Origin: Pseudomonadota bacterium
Lineage (GTDB): Bacteria; Pseudomonadota; Gammaproteobacteria; Xanthomonadales; Xanthomonadaceae
DNA length: 64,000 bases
NCBI GenBank assembly: GCA_018240435.1
Contig: JAFEFT010000036.1
Location: 67,489-131,488 of the forward strand
Direction of reading: 5' to 3'
Shown here: one piece after another, positions 26,113 to 35,313 of the stretch
Layout of the letters: each line of letters begins with the position of its first letter
Numbering within the stretch: position 1 is the first letter of the stretch
Notes under the pieces: model-generated
Seen by the model: the letters and a program-made list of their open reading frames with translations, nothing else
Told to the model about the DNA's origin: nothing
The model's database searches: none
Translations under genes and position numbers: made by a program

Positions 26113-26727
26113 TCAGCTCAGCAGGGCCGACAGCGAATCCGGATGGATGTGCCAACCCAGCAGGCCCGCCAGGCCCATGACGACGCCGAAGCCGGTGGGT
26201 AGCAGCGCGATCCAGAACAACCAGCGCTTGTGCGTCAAGGCGGTCATGGCCAGCATCGAAATGGCGATCGCGAGCAGCGCGTCGGACAGGTCGAACTGAT
26301 CGTCGCGATAATTGAGCGCATCGTATTGCTGCGCGTCGGCCTGCGCCTGCGCGAGGATCTGCTTCTTCTTGCTGTTTTGTTCCTTCGCCAGTGCTTCGTA
26401 CTTGCCGATCGTGGCGGCGATCGCCGCTTGCTGCGACGGCAGCGCCGCCGCTTGCTGCACACCCAGTTGTGCCAGCGTGGCGCGAGCGATTTCCTCACGC
26501 AGATTGCGCGCCTGGTAAAAACCCCAGTCGTCGATCCGGCTCGCCTGCGCCTGCTGCATCGCCTGGCAGATGTTGTCGTCCTTGATCTTGCAGACCGCCA
26601 TGAAGGTCGCCAGCAAGGCGACCGTGATCGCCACCCATGCATTCAACCGAGCGACGGCAGCGCCATCGCCGCCGCCTGACTGCTCTTGCTGCGACTGCTC
26701 TACCGTCTGCATCGCGTCGATGTCCAT
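26113..26727 (-). CDS. DUF4337 membrane protein
   Basis: 204 residues from the ATG at 26727, preceded by GGAG; a GTG at 26739 is an alternative. Layout: polar N-terminus rich in Gln, TM1 (AWVAITVALLATFMAVC), a long helical region with SRIDDWGFYQARNLREEI and coiled-coil character, then a conserved LNYRDDQFDLSDALLAIAIS leading into two more TM segments. This matches DUF4337, a family of unknown function. It lies downstream of the caspase-like gene on the same strand with a 190-bp gap. Confidence 0.85.
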   Translation of the reverse strand: MDIDAMQTVEQSQQEQSGGGDGAAVARLNAWVAITVALLATFMAVCKIKDDNICQAMQQAQASRIDDWGFYQARNLREEIARATLAQLGVQQAAALPSQQAAIAATIGKYEALAKEQNSKKKQILAQAQADAQQYDALNYRDDQFDLSDALLAIAISMLAMTALTHKRWLFWIALLPTGFGVVMGLAGLLGWHIHPDSLSALLS

Positions 26728-26917
26728 CGCCGACTCCACTTGAGGAAAGCAGGCGATGCTAACGGCTGATCGTTATGGCCGGCTGCACACGCCCCGATCT
26801 TCGACCTGCCAGGCGCAGCGCCGCCGCCCGCGAACGGCGGCACGACCGAAAGATGCGGGCACCGGCGGCAACGCGCCGGCGCCCGTCTGGCCGTGGCTCG
26901 CCGGGCGATCGCAGCCT

Positions 26918-29251
26918 TCAGCTGCGCGGCATGATCATCGCGACATGCGCGCCCGCCCACGCCCGCAATGGCGAGCGCGGCGGCAACGGCGGCTCGCTGG
27001 CTGGCGCCGCGGCCTGCGTGGCGAGCACCGGCCACGGCCTGGCGGCCGCCACCCACGCCGGCGACGACAGCGCAGCCGGTTCGGCTGCCGCCGTCTTGAC
27101 GCCCTTGGGCAGGAAGAAATAATCGCCGCTCTCGTGCCCGGCGAACTGGATCGGCGAATATCCGGGCGACTGCGGAATCGCCGAATCGACCACCGTAAGC
27201 GCCATCGAACTGGCGACCTGCCGATACAGCCGCTGCGCGTTGAGCAAACGCGTGTTGTCCTGCAAGGCATTGAGGAAAGCGCGCGTGAAATACGAGTGCT
27301 TGCCCGAGCCGGTATCGGCCACCGGTTGCACGCCGCCGGAGGTCAACGCCGTGCGCGACTTGCCGCCGACCATCTTGTCGACCCACGCCGTCCACTGGCT
27401 GGCACCCATCGCCGCAGGATCGAACACCGGCACCGCCGCGCGGGTCATCGTGCCCGAATAGCACGAGTCGGCAACGACCAGCACATGGCGCGACTTGATC
27501 GTGGTCAGGATGTCGCTGATGGCGGCGTTGGAAATCCACGTCGAGGCAACGCTGGCCTTGGCGTCGGTCGGAATCCAGTAGCCTTGGTTGCCCTTGAGCT
27601 CGCCGTGGCCGGCGAAATAGATCAACAGGCTGTCGTTGGGCCCGAGCTTTTCGCGCATCGCGTTGAGCGCGGTGAGGATTTCCAGCCGCGAGGCGTCGAG
27701 CAGCAAGGTGGTCTGATAGCCATAGCGGGCCTTGAGCACCTGCGACACCGCGGTGGCATCGCTGCGCGCGCTCTTGAGCGTGGTGTAGCCGCCATCCTGA
27801 TAGTCGTCGTTGCCGATGATGACGGCATAGCCGTTGCCGAGGCGAAGGTTGGCCGGCACCTCGCCGATCACGCTCTCGGCGCTGGCCACGCTGCCGCTGC
27901 CGCCGCCGGCCTGGGCGATGACGTTGAAGTCCATGCCCATCTTGCCGCCGGCCTTGCCGGTGGCGACGATCTGCACGGCAGCACCGCCCGCCGGGACATT
28001 GACCTTGGCGGTGAAGGTGCCATTGGCGGTGAGTGGAATCGGCTGGTTGTTCACCGTCACGCTGGCGATCGCCTGCGGTTGGGTGATGCGGCCGACGAGG
28101 TCGTGCGGGCCCGGCGCGCCGCGCACCACCGCGGTGTTCTTGCCGCGGGTGGCGACCACCATCGGCGAGAGCATTTCCAGCGTCGGCGATCCGCCGGCGA
28201 GCACCGTCGCGCCCGAGCCGGCGCTGCCGATGCGCTGCTGCAACGAGGCGATGGCGCGGTTCTGCTGGCGCACCTGCGCCTGCTTGTCGACCAACTGGTT
28301 CTCCAGCAAACGCATCAGTTCGAAATCCTGCCGTGACTTGGCCGGCGCCCGCGCCTGCATCGACTTGATCTGCGCCTGGAACTGGGCGCGCTGGCTGGCC
28401 AATTGCGCCTTGAGCTGATCGACGCGCGCCGCGTCGGCGTCGTCGCCCTGCGCATCGGCCAGCGCGTCGGCGCGGGCCTGCAACTGCGCGCGCGCCTGCG
28501 CCACCTGTGCTGCCACTTGCGCGCCCACCGAGGCGCGCACCTTGTCCAGCCGCGCCTGGGTGTCATTCAACTGCGCACGGGAATCGTCCAGCGCCTTTTT
28601 CTTCTCGTCCAGTTGCGTCTGCAGATCCTTGACCTGCTGTTGCAGGTTCTGGATCTGGGTGTCCTTCTGCCGCAACTGGACTTCCACCGTCGAGGAGAAC
28701 ACGAGGTTGTCGCCGGTGATGCCCTGTGCTTCGCGATACAGGTTGAGCGCCTGCACTTCGTCCTTGGCCACGCCGAGGCCTTCCTCGTACATGTAACCGA
28801 GGTTGATCTTGGCGCGATTGTTGCCCTTGTCGGCGGCCTTCTTGAACCACGTCATCGCCAGCGCGTAGTCCGGCTCGGTGCCCAGGCCCTTGAGGTAGAT
28901 CTCGCCGACGTAGTTCATCGCTTCCGGATCGCCGGCGTCGGCCGAATCGCGCCAGACCTTGAGCGCGGTCTGGTAGTTGGCGCGATCGAAGGCGACGTAT
29001 TCGCCGCCACGGATCTGGCAATCGGCCTGGGTGGTGCGAATCGGCCGGCGCGCACTCATGAACGTGGCCTGCGAACCGAGCCGGCGAATCTGCCCGGGCA
29101 GCAGGCAGTCGACGACGAGCAGGTCCTCGGCGTTCTGGATGGTGGCGGCGCGGGCGACGGGTACCGACGACCCGGTGCCGACGATCAGGCCGATCGCGGC
29201 GGCCAAAACGGCGGTTCGGAGGAATACCGGACAAGCAGTCTGTGCGTTCAT
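26918..29251 (-). CDS. Exported caspase-like (peptidase C14) protein with Sel1 repeats and coiled coil
   Basis: 777 residues from the ATG at 29251, which begins a signal peptide (FLRTAVLAAAIGLIVGTGSS). Order: Sel1-type repeats (about 95-185: AMNYVGEIYLKGLG, KINLGYMYEEGLG), a Gln/Lys-rich coiled coil (about 200-370), a beta-domain (about 395-470), then a caspase fold from VIIGNDDYQDGG. The catalytic dyad is visible as His549 in YFAGHGE and Cys597 in VADSCYSGT. Bacterial C14 proteases cleave after Arg/Lys or Asp, but most are cytoplasmic, and export here is unusual. The substrate is unknown. The C-terminal 60 residues are Pro/Ala-rich. Confidence 0.85.
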   Translation of the reverse strand: MNAQTACPVFLRTAVLAAAIGLIVGTGSSVPVARAATIQNAEDLLVVDCLLPGQIRRLGSQATFMSARRPIRTTQADCQIRGGEYVAFDRANYQTALKVWRDSADAGDPEAMNYVGEIYLKGLGTEPDYALAMTWFKKAADKGNNRAKINLGYMYEEGLGVAKDEVQALNLYREAQGITGDNLVFSSTVEVQLRQKDTQIQNLQQQVKDLQTQLDEKKKALDDSRAQLNDTQARLDKVRASVGAQVAAQVAQARAQLQARADALADAQGDDADAARVDQLKAQLASQRAQFQAQIKSMQARAPAKSRQDFELMRLLENQLVDKQAQVRQQNRAIASLQQRIGSAGSGATVLAGGSPTLEMLSPMVVATRGKNTAVVRGAPGPHDLVGRITQPQAIASVTVNNQPIPLTANGTFTAKVNVPAGGAAVQIVATGKAGGKMGMDFNVIAQAGGGSGSVASAESVIGEVPANLRLGNGYAVIIGNDDYQDGGYTTLKSARSDATAVSQVLKARYGYQTTLLLDASRLEILTALNAMREKLGPNDSLLIYFAGHGELKGNQGYWIPTDAKASVASTWISNAAISDILTTIKSRHVLVVADSCYSGTMTRAAVPVFDPAAMGASQWTAWVDKMVGGKSRTALTSGGVQPVADTGSGKHSYFTRAFLNALQDNTRLLNAQRLYRQVASSMALTVVDSAIPQSPGYSPIQFAGHESGDYFFLPKGVKTAAAEPAALSSPAWVAAARPWPVLATQAAAPASEPPLPPRSPLRAWAGAHVAMIMPRS

Positions 29252-29316
29252 GGTAGCGAAGCTCCCGAGGGGAAATTCGCGGCCCGCGCCGACCCTTGCA
29301 GCGGCGCGCGAGCCGC

Positions 29317-29322
29317 TATACT
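29317..29322 (+). promoter_or_regulatory. Putative -10 element of the first autotransporter gene
   Basis: TATACT in CCGCTATACTG, 40 bases upstream of the ATG at 29362, with TTGCAG 15 bp further upstream as a weak -35. The box lies between the divergent caspase-like and autotransporter genes. Confidence 0.45.
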
Positions 29323-29361
29323 GGGTGCCGCGAGTATAAGCATGCTTCGGGGAGAAATGCG

Positions 29362-32300
29362 ATGCGCTCACTCCGTTCGGTCACGCCGTTCATCCGTCAT
29401 TCCATGCACGCGAACCGCGCGCAGCGATCGCGTTCGTTGTTCTCCAGGATGATGCTACTGCTGCTGATGCTGATCGGCGGTGGATGGAGCCATCAGGCGT
29501 TGGCCGCGCGCGCGATCTGCAATCTCGCCAACGCGAGCCCCACGAGTCAGACGGGTGCGGTCAATTCCGCATTGTCGTACTCGTTCGATGTCGTCGACGT
29601 TTTCGCCTGTGGTGCCGCGAGCGGCACGGTCACCATCGCTTCCGACACCACCGGCGGCGCATCGATTTCCTCGGGCGGCACCTTCAACGACACCGGTGTC
29701 CCGCCCTTCGCCAACAGCTTCGTTCTGCAGCTCGGCCCGTACCCGGGGGCGGTCAGCATCACGATCACCTGCACCAGCATCGAATGCGCAGGCGCGACGC
29801 TCACCTACACCGCCACCGCCGTCACGCCGACCTGGACGGTGGTCGCCAGCCTGGCTTCCTATCGCGACAACGACGGCTCGGGCAGCGTCACTCCTGGCGA
29901 CTCACTGGACTACACCACGGTCGTCACCAACACCAGCGGCGGCGGCCTGTCGCTGACCAACGTCAGCATCACCGATTCGCTCGGCGGCACGCTCGCCTGC
30001 GGCACCCTGGCCGATGGCGCCAGTTGCACGCTGTCGAGCAGCTACGCGGTCACCACGGCCGATGTCGGCAATACGCTCACCTATCAGGGGCGTGCGCGCT
30101 CGTTCGAACTGGGCGGTCGCCTCGGCACGCTCAGCAATCAGGTCACGACCCCGGTGGTCGCGGCCACGCCCGGGCTGTCCGTGGTCAAGTCCCAGCCCAG
30201 CTACGTCGATGCCGACTATTCGGGCAACATCACCGCCGGCGACACCCTCACCTATCAGGTGGTGGCCACCAACACCGGCAACATCACGCTCAACAGCGTG
30301 AGCATCAACGACCCGACCGTTCCCAACCTCGCTCTGAATTGCCCCAACCTCGCGCGCAGCGGCCAGCCCGGCGATTCGTGCACGGCCACCGGCACCTATG
30401 TGGTGACCGCCGCCGATGCCACCGCCGGCGTCATCGTCAACACCGCCCAGGGCATTTCCAAGCAGACCGGCGCGATCGCCAGCAATACCGTGCGCACCGC
30501 CGTGGCGGCCAGCCCGGCGATGACCGTGACCAAATCGCTGCAAAGCAGCACCGATCCGGACCAGTCGGGCAACGTCACCGTCGGTGACGTGCTCACCTAC
30601 CAGATCGCCGTCGAAAACATCGGCGGCGGCACCTTGACCAACGTCACCGTCACCGACCCGAACGCGACCCTCGGCGCGACCACCTGCGCCACCTTGCTGG
30701 TCGGCAACACCTGCATCTGGAGCGCCACGCACACGGTGGATGCCGCCGACCTTCGCAGCGGCCAGGCCAGCAACCAGGCATCGGCCACGTCCGCCCAGAT
30801 CACCACCGCGGTGCCCAGCAACATCGTCAATACCCCCGTGTTCGCCAGCCCGGCGATGACGGTGGTGAAGTCGCTGGCCAACAACGCCGACGGCGACGGC
30901 TCGGGCACCGTCACCGAGGGTGACGTGCTCACCTACACCGTCACCGCCACCAACAACGGCGGCGGCGCGCTCACCAATGTCGTCGTCAGCGATCCGTTGA
31001 CGACACCCGGCAGCATCACCTGCGCATCGGTTGCGATCGCCGGCAGCTGCGTGCTGTCCGGCACCTACACCGTCACCCGCGCCGACGTGAACGCCGGCGC
31101 CATCATCAACACCGGCACCGCGACCGCCAGGCAATTCCCGGCCGGCATGAGCAGCCGGCTGAACACCCCCGTGTTCACCAGCCCGGCCGCCACCGTCACC
31201 AAGGTGCTCGCGCACAATCAGGATGGCGACCATTCCGGCACCGTCACCGTCGGCGACATACTCACCTACACCGTCACCGCCACCAACAGCGGCAACGTCG
31301 CACTGGCCAGCATGACCGTCGACGATCCGCTGACGACGCCGAGCACGATCACCTGCAACAACGTGCCGATCGGCGGCACTTGCGTGCTCAACGGCATTTA
31401 CACGGTCACCGCCGCCGACCTGAACGCCGGCTCGATCAGCAATACCGGCACGGCCAGTTCGCCGCAGTTGCGCGCGCCGGTCACGGCGCGACTGGTGACA
31501 CCGGTGCTGGCCACGCCGGCGATGACCATCAGCAAGGCGCTCACCGCCAATGCCGACGGCGATCACTCCGGCACCGTCACCGTCGGTGACGTGCTCACCT
31601 ACACCGTCACCGCCACCAACAGCGGCAACGCGACGCTCACCAATGTCACCGTCGACGATCCGCTGACCACGCCCGCCACCGTTACCTGCGCCAGCGTCGC
31701 CGTTGGCGCGACCTGCGTGCTCACCGGCACCTACACCGTCACCGCCGCCGATGCCAGCAACGGCACCATCCGCAACACCGGCTCGGCCACCGCGCGCCAG
31801 CTCACCGGCGCAGTGACGGCCAGCCTGATCACCGCCGTCGCCCGAACCGCGCCGGCGATGACGCTGGCCAAGGTGCTGACCGGCATCACCGGCGGTGATG
31901 CCGGCGGCAACGCCATCCAGGGCTCGGTGCTGGCTTATTCCGTCACCGCGACCAACAGCGGCTCGACCATCCTCGGCAACGTCCAGATCAGTGACCCGCT
32001 GACCACGCCTGGCACCGCCACCTGCGCGAGCTTGCAGCCTGGCCAGACCTGCGTGCTCGACGGCAGCCACACCGTGACCGCCGCCGACGTCGCCCGCGGC
32101 AATGTCGCCAACACCGCGACCGCGACCGCCAACCAGTTGACCGGCAGCGTCACCAGCAACACCGTCACCACGCCGGTGCTGACCACCGCATCGATGTCGG
32201 TGAGCAAGCAGCTCACCGCCAATGCCGACGGCGACCACTCCGGTACCGTCACCCCCGGCGACGTGCTCACCTACACGGTCACCGCCACGAATACCGGCAA

Positions 32301-35031
32301 TGTCACCCTGGCCACCGTCAGCGTCAGCGATCCGTTGACGACGCCGTCATCGGCCACCTGCAGCAACGTCGCCCCCGGTGCCACCTGCGCGCTGGCCGGC
32401 ACCTACACGGTGACGGCGGCCGACGCCAGCAACGGCTCGATCAGCAATACCGGCTCGGCTACCGCTGGCGCGCAGATCACCACTCCGGTCACGCAGACGA
32501 TCAACACCCCGGTGACCACGCTCACCCGCACGATCGCCATCGTCTCCGGCGATGGCCAGACCGGCACCACCAACACCGCGCTGGCCGATCCGCTGGTCGT
32601 CTCGGTGCTCGATGGCGGCAACCCGGCGACTGGCGTGGTGGTGAACTGGGCGGTCACCTCCGGTGCCGCCACCCTTGCCAGTGCCACCTCGACGGTGGCA
32701 GCCAATGGCCAGGCCAGCAATACCATCACCCTGGGTGCGACCGCCGGGCCGGTGACGATCACCGCCACCCGCGCCGACGACAACAGCAAGTCGGTCACCT
32801 TCCACGCCACCGTCGCGGCGCCGACGCTGACGATCGTCTCGGGCGACAACCAGCTCGGCGTGGTGGGTGCGGCAGCCGTGCATCCGCTGGTCGTGATCTT
32901 GCGTGATGGCAATGGTCAGCCCTATGCCAGCCAGACCGTCAACTGGCAGGTGGTGAGCGGCCCGGCCACGGTGGCTGCGGCCAGTTCGCTCACCGATGCC
33001 AGCGGCAATGCGCAGGTGAACTTCAGCTACGGCGCCAGCACCGGCGCGATCGTGATCCGTGCCAGCGCGGGCGGCGCCAGCGTGGATTTCCATGCCACCG
33101 CCGCGTCCTACCAGATCACCATCACCGGCGGCAACGGCCAGAGCGCCGGCCCCGGCCAATCGCTGCCACAGGCCTTCGGCGTGCAGGTTTCCTACCCTGC
33201 CGGCATGACCACCCTCGCCCATCCGCTGGCAGCACAGCCACAGGCCACGGCGCCCTCGCTGGCCGGGGTGGTGGTGCAATGGAGCGTGCTGGCCGGCGGC
33301 GGCAGTCTGGCGCAGGGCACCAGCACGACCACCGATGCCAGCGGCTACACCAGCAACCATTACACGCTCGGCCCCGGCACCGGCCTGAATCAGGTCCAGG
33401 TCATGGTGCCAGGTGGCAACACGACGACCTTCACCGCCAATTCGGCGATCGTCAATGCGACTTTGAAGATCGTCTCCGGCGCCAACCAGAACCTGGCACC
33501 GGGAACGGCTTCGCAACCGCTGGTGGTGGAGCTGACCGACAGCAGCGGCACCCCGCTGTCGGGCGTCACCGTCAACTGGACGGCCAACCACGCCACCGTG
33601 GCCAATGCCAGCTCGGTGACCGGCAGCGACGGCCGGGCCAGCAACACGGCCCAGGTCAGCCAGATCGGCGCGGCCACGGTGACGGCCTCCACCAGTTCGC
33701 CCTCGGCCGGGCCGGTGGTGTTCGGCCTCAATGGCGGCCTGTCCTTCATCGCCGGCCTGACGCCGCTGCAAGGGCAGATCACCGGCGCCCTCGACAATGC
33801 CTGCTCGGCATTGGCGGCCATGGGTTCGCTCACCGCCGCCCAGCAGGATCTGCTCAACCAGTGCAATGCGCTGGCCGGCTCGGCCGGGCAGAATCCGGGG
33901 CAGACGGTGGCGGCGATCAACCAGATGTTCGCCGATGAGGCGTATCTGGAAACGAGCGCGGCGATGCTGATCTCGACCACCCAGTTCGACAACATCAAGG
34001 CCCGCATCGCCGCCCTGCGCAGCGGTACCGGCGGCGACCACTTCGGCGGCCTGGCGTTCACCTCGCCCAATGGCAGCCTGCCGGTCGGTTCGCTGGGCAT
34101 GTCGGCCCTGACTGCCACCGACAAGGACAAGGGCGAGGCCGGCGCCGGCTTCGATCGCTGGGGCTTCTTCGTCTCCGGCACCTTCAGCCACGGCTCGGTC
34201 GACCCGCGCCAGTCGCTGCCCGGCTACGGCTTCAACACCAACGGCATCACCGGCGGCATCGACTACCGCTTCAACGACCACTTCATCCTCGGTGTCAGCG
34301 CCGGCTATGCCAAGTACAGTTCGGCACTCGATGCCGGCATCGGCCGGATGGACACCAGCGGCTGGACGTTGTCGGCCTACTCCACCTTCTTCCAGAAGGA
34401 CAACTGGTACCTCGATGGCGTGCTCAGCTGGGGCAAGAACAGCTACGACCTGTCGCGCAAGATCACCTACACCCTGACCGGCCCGGGCGGCACCACGACG
34501 GTCAGCCAGATCGCCGATGGCAACGATGGCGGCAACACCTTCGCCGCCGCCTTCACCTTCGGTCGCGACTTCAACAAGGGGCCGTGGTCGTTCGGGCCGT
34601 ATTTCCGCGGCACCTGGACGCGGGTGAGCTTCGACGGCTATCAGGAAGTCATGCAGGCCGGGCCCGGCAGCGGCCTCGGATTGGCAGTGCAAACGCACCC
34701 GCTGACCTCGACCGCGACCGTGCTCGGCGCCAAGATCAACTATGCGTCCAGCCAGAGCTGGGGCGTGTTCATGCCGCACGCCGAGGTCGAATGGCAGCAC
34801 GAGTTCAAGGACAACCCGGATACCGTCACCGCCTACTTCCTGCAGGATCCGACCAAGACGCCGATCAACGTCAACGGCTTCCCGGTGGACAACAACTTCT
34901 TCCGCCTCGGCCTCGGCGCTTCGTTCGTGTTCCCGATGGGCCGTTCGGGCTTCATCTACTACGAGAAGACGCTGGGTCGTTCGGGCGTGACCCAGGACAA
35001 CATCGCGATCGGCCTGCGGATCGAGTTCTGA
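29362..35031 (+). CDS. Autotransporter adhesin with DUF11-type repeats, Ig-like repeats and beta-barrel
   Basis: 1889 residues from the ATG at 29362 (GGGGAGA upstream). A long signal peptide (hydrophobic MMLLLLMLIGGGW, AxA near residue 50) is followed by eight tandem repeats of about 111 residues (about 155-1050), each built as GDVLTYTVTATN...DPLTTP...TCVLTGTYTVTAAD. This is the DUF11/DUF7507 surface-protein pattern. Seven of them carry an EF-hand-like loop such as DGDGSGTVTEGD. Then come four invasin-type Ig-like domains (VSGDGQTG starts), a helical linker with two conserved Cys, and an autotransporter barrel from about residue 1596 ending in aromatic Phe (RIEF). It should be secreted by the type V pathway and displayed on the cell surface. 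Confidence 0.88.
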   Translation: MRSLRSVTPFIRHSMHANRAQRSRSLFSRMMLLLLMLIGGGWSHQALAARAICNLANASPTSQTGAVNSALSYSFDVVDVFACGAASGTVTIASDTTGGASISSGGTFNDTGVPPFANSFVLQLGPYPGAVSITITCTSIECAGATLTYTATAVTPTWTVVASLASYRDNDGSGSVTPGDSLDYTTVVTNTSGGGLSLTNVSITDSLGGTLACGTLADGASCTLSSSYAVTTADVGNTLTYQGRARSFELGGRLGTLSNQVTTPVVAATPGLSVVKSQPSYVDADYSGNITAGDTLTYQVVATNTGNITLNSVSINDPTVPNLALNCPNLARSGQPGDSCTATGTYVVTAADATAGVIVNTAQGISKQTGAIASNTVRTAVAASPAMTVTKSLQSSTDPDQSGNVTVGDVLTYQIAVENIGGGTLTNVTVTDPNATLGATTCATLLVGNTCIWSATHTVDAADLRSGQASNQASATSAQITTAVPSNIVNTPVFASPAMTVVKSLANNADGDGSGTVTEGDVLTYTVTATNNGGGALTNVVVSDPLTTPGSITCASVAIAGSCVLSGTYTVTRADVNAGAIINTGTATARQFPAGMSSRLNTPVFTSPAATVTKVLAHNQDGDHSGTVTVGDILTYTVTATNSGNVALASMTVDDPLTTPSTITCNNVPIGGTCVLNGIYTVTAADLNAGSISNTGTASSPQLRAPVTARLVTPVLATPAMTISKALTANADGDHSGTVTVGDVLTYTVTATNSGNATLTNVTVDDPLTTPATVTCASVAVGATCVLTGTYTVTAADASNGTIRNTGSATARQLTGAVTASLITAVARTAPAMTLAKVLTGITGGDAGGNAIQGSVLAYSVTATNSGSTILGNVQISDPLTTPGTATCASLQPGQTCVLDGSHTVTAADVARGNVANTATATANQLTGSVTSNTVTTPVLTTASMSVSKQLTANADGDHSGTVTPGDVLTYTVTATNTGNVTLATVSVSDPLTTPSSATCSNVAPGATCALAGTYTVTAADASNGSISNTGSATAGAQITTPVTQTINTPVTTLTRTIAIVSGDGQTGTTNTALADPLVVSVLDGGNPATGVVVNWAVTSGAATLASATSTVAANGQASNTITLGATAGPVTITATRADDNSKSVTFHATVAAPTLTIVSGDNQLGVVGAAAVHPLVVILRDGNGQPYASQTVNWQVVSGPATVAAASSLTDASGNAQVNFSYGASTGAIVIRASAGGASVDFHATAASYQITITGGNGQSAGPGQSLPQAFGVQVSYPAGMTTLAHPLAAQPQATAPSLAGVVVQWSVLAGGGSLAQGTSTTTDASGYTSNHYTLGPGTGLNQVQVMVPGGNTTTFTANSAIVNATLKIVSGANQNLAPGTASQPLVVELTDSSGTPLSGVTVNWTANHATVANASSVTGSDGRASNTAQVSQIGAATVTASTSSPSAGPVVFGLNGGLSFIAGLTPLQGQITGALDNACSALAAMGSLTAAQQDLLNQCNALAGSAGQNPGQTVAAINQMFADEAYLETSAAMLISTTQFDNIKARIAALRSGTGGDHFGGLAFTSPNGSLPVGSLGMSALTATDKDKGEAGAGFDRWGFFVSGTFSHGSVDPRQSLPGYGFNTNGITGGIDYRFNDHFILGVSAGYAKYSSALDAGIGRMDTSGWTLSAYSTFFQKDNWYLDGVLSWGKNSYDLSRKITYTLTGPGGTTTVSQIADGNDGGNTFAAAFTFGRDFNKGPWSFGPYFRGTWTRVSFDGYQEVMQAGPGSGLGLAVQTHPLTSTATVLGAKINYASSQSWGVFMPHAEVEWQHEFKDNPDTVTAYFLQDPTKTPINVNGFPVDNNFFRLGLGASFVFPMGRSGFIYYEKTLGRSGVTQDNIAIGLRIEF

Positions 35032-35313
35032 TCGGCGGCGAGTTTTTCAGCCTCGAAGGCCGGCCACGGAAGGCCGGCATGTTTCCACGGCAAGTGGAGG
35101 GTCACTTGCTCCGCGCGACACCCCCGCGCAACGCTTGCGATGGGCGGGGATTTGGAATAAATCGTGGGCGTGGGATGACGCCTGCTGCGTGGGGTCGACG
35201 GGAGGTCGACGACCGATGAGCAAACCGTCTGCGGTTGCCTCATCGTGACGGTGCCAACGGCAGCATCCGGACGCCTCCGGCTGCCGCCATCGCTACTCTC
35301 CGGGGAGATCGAG

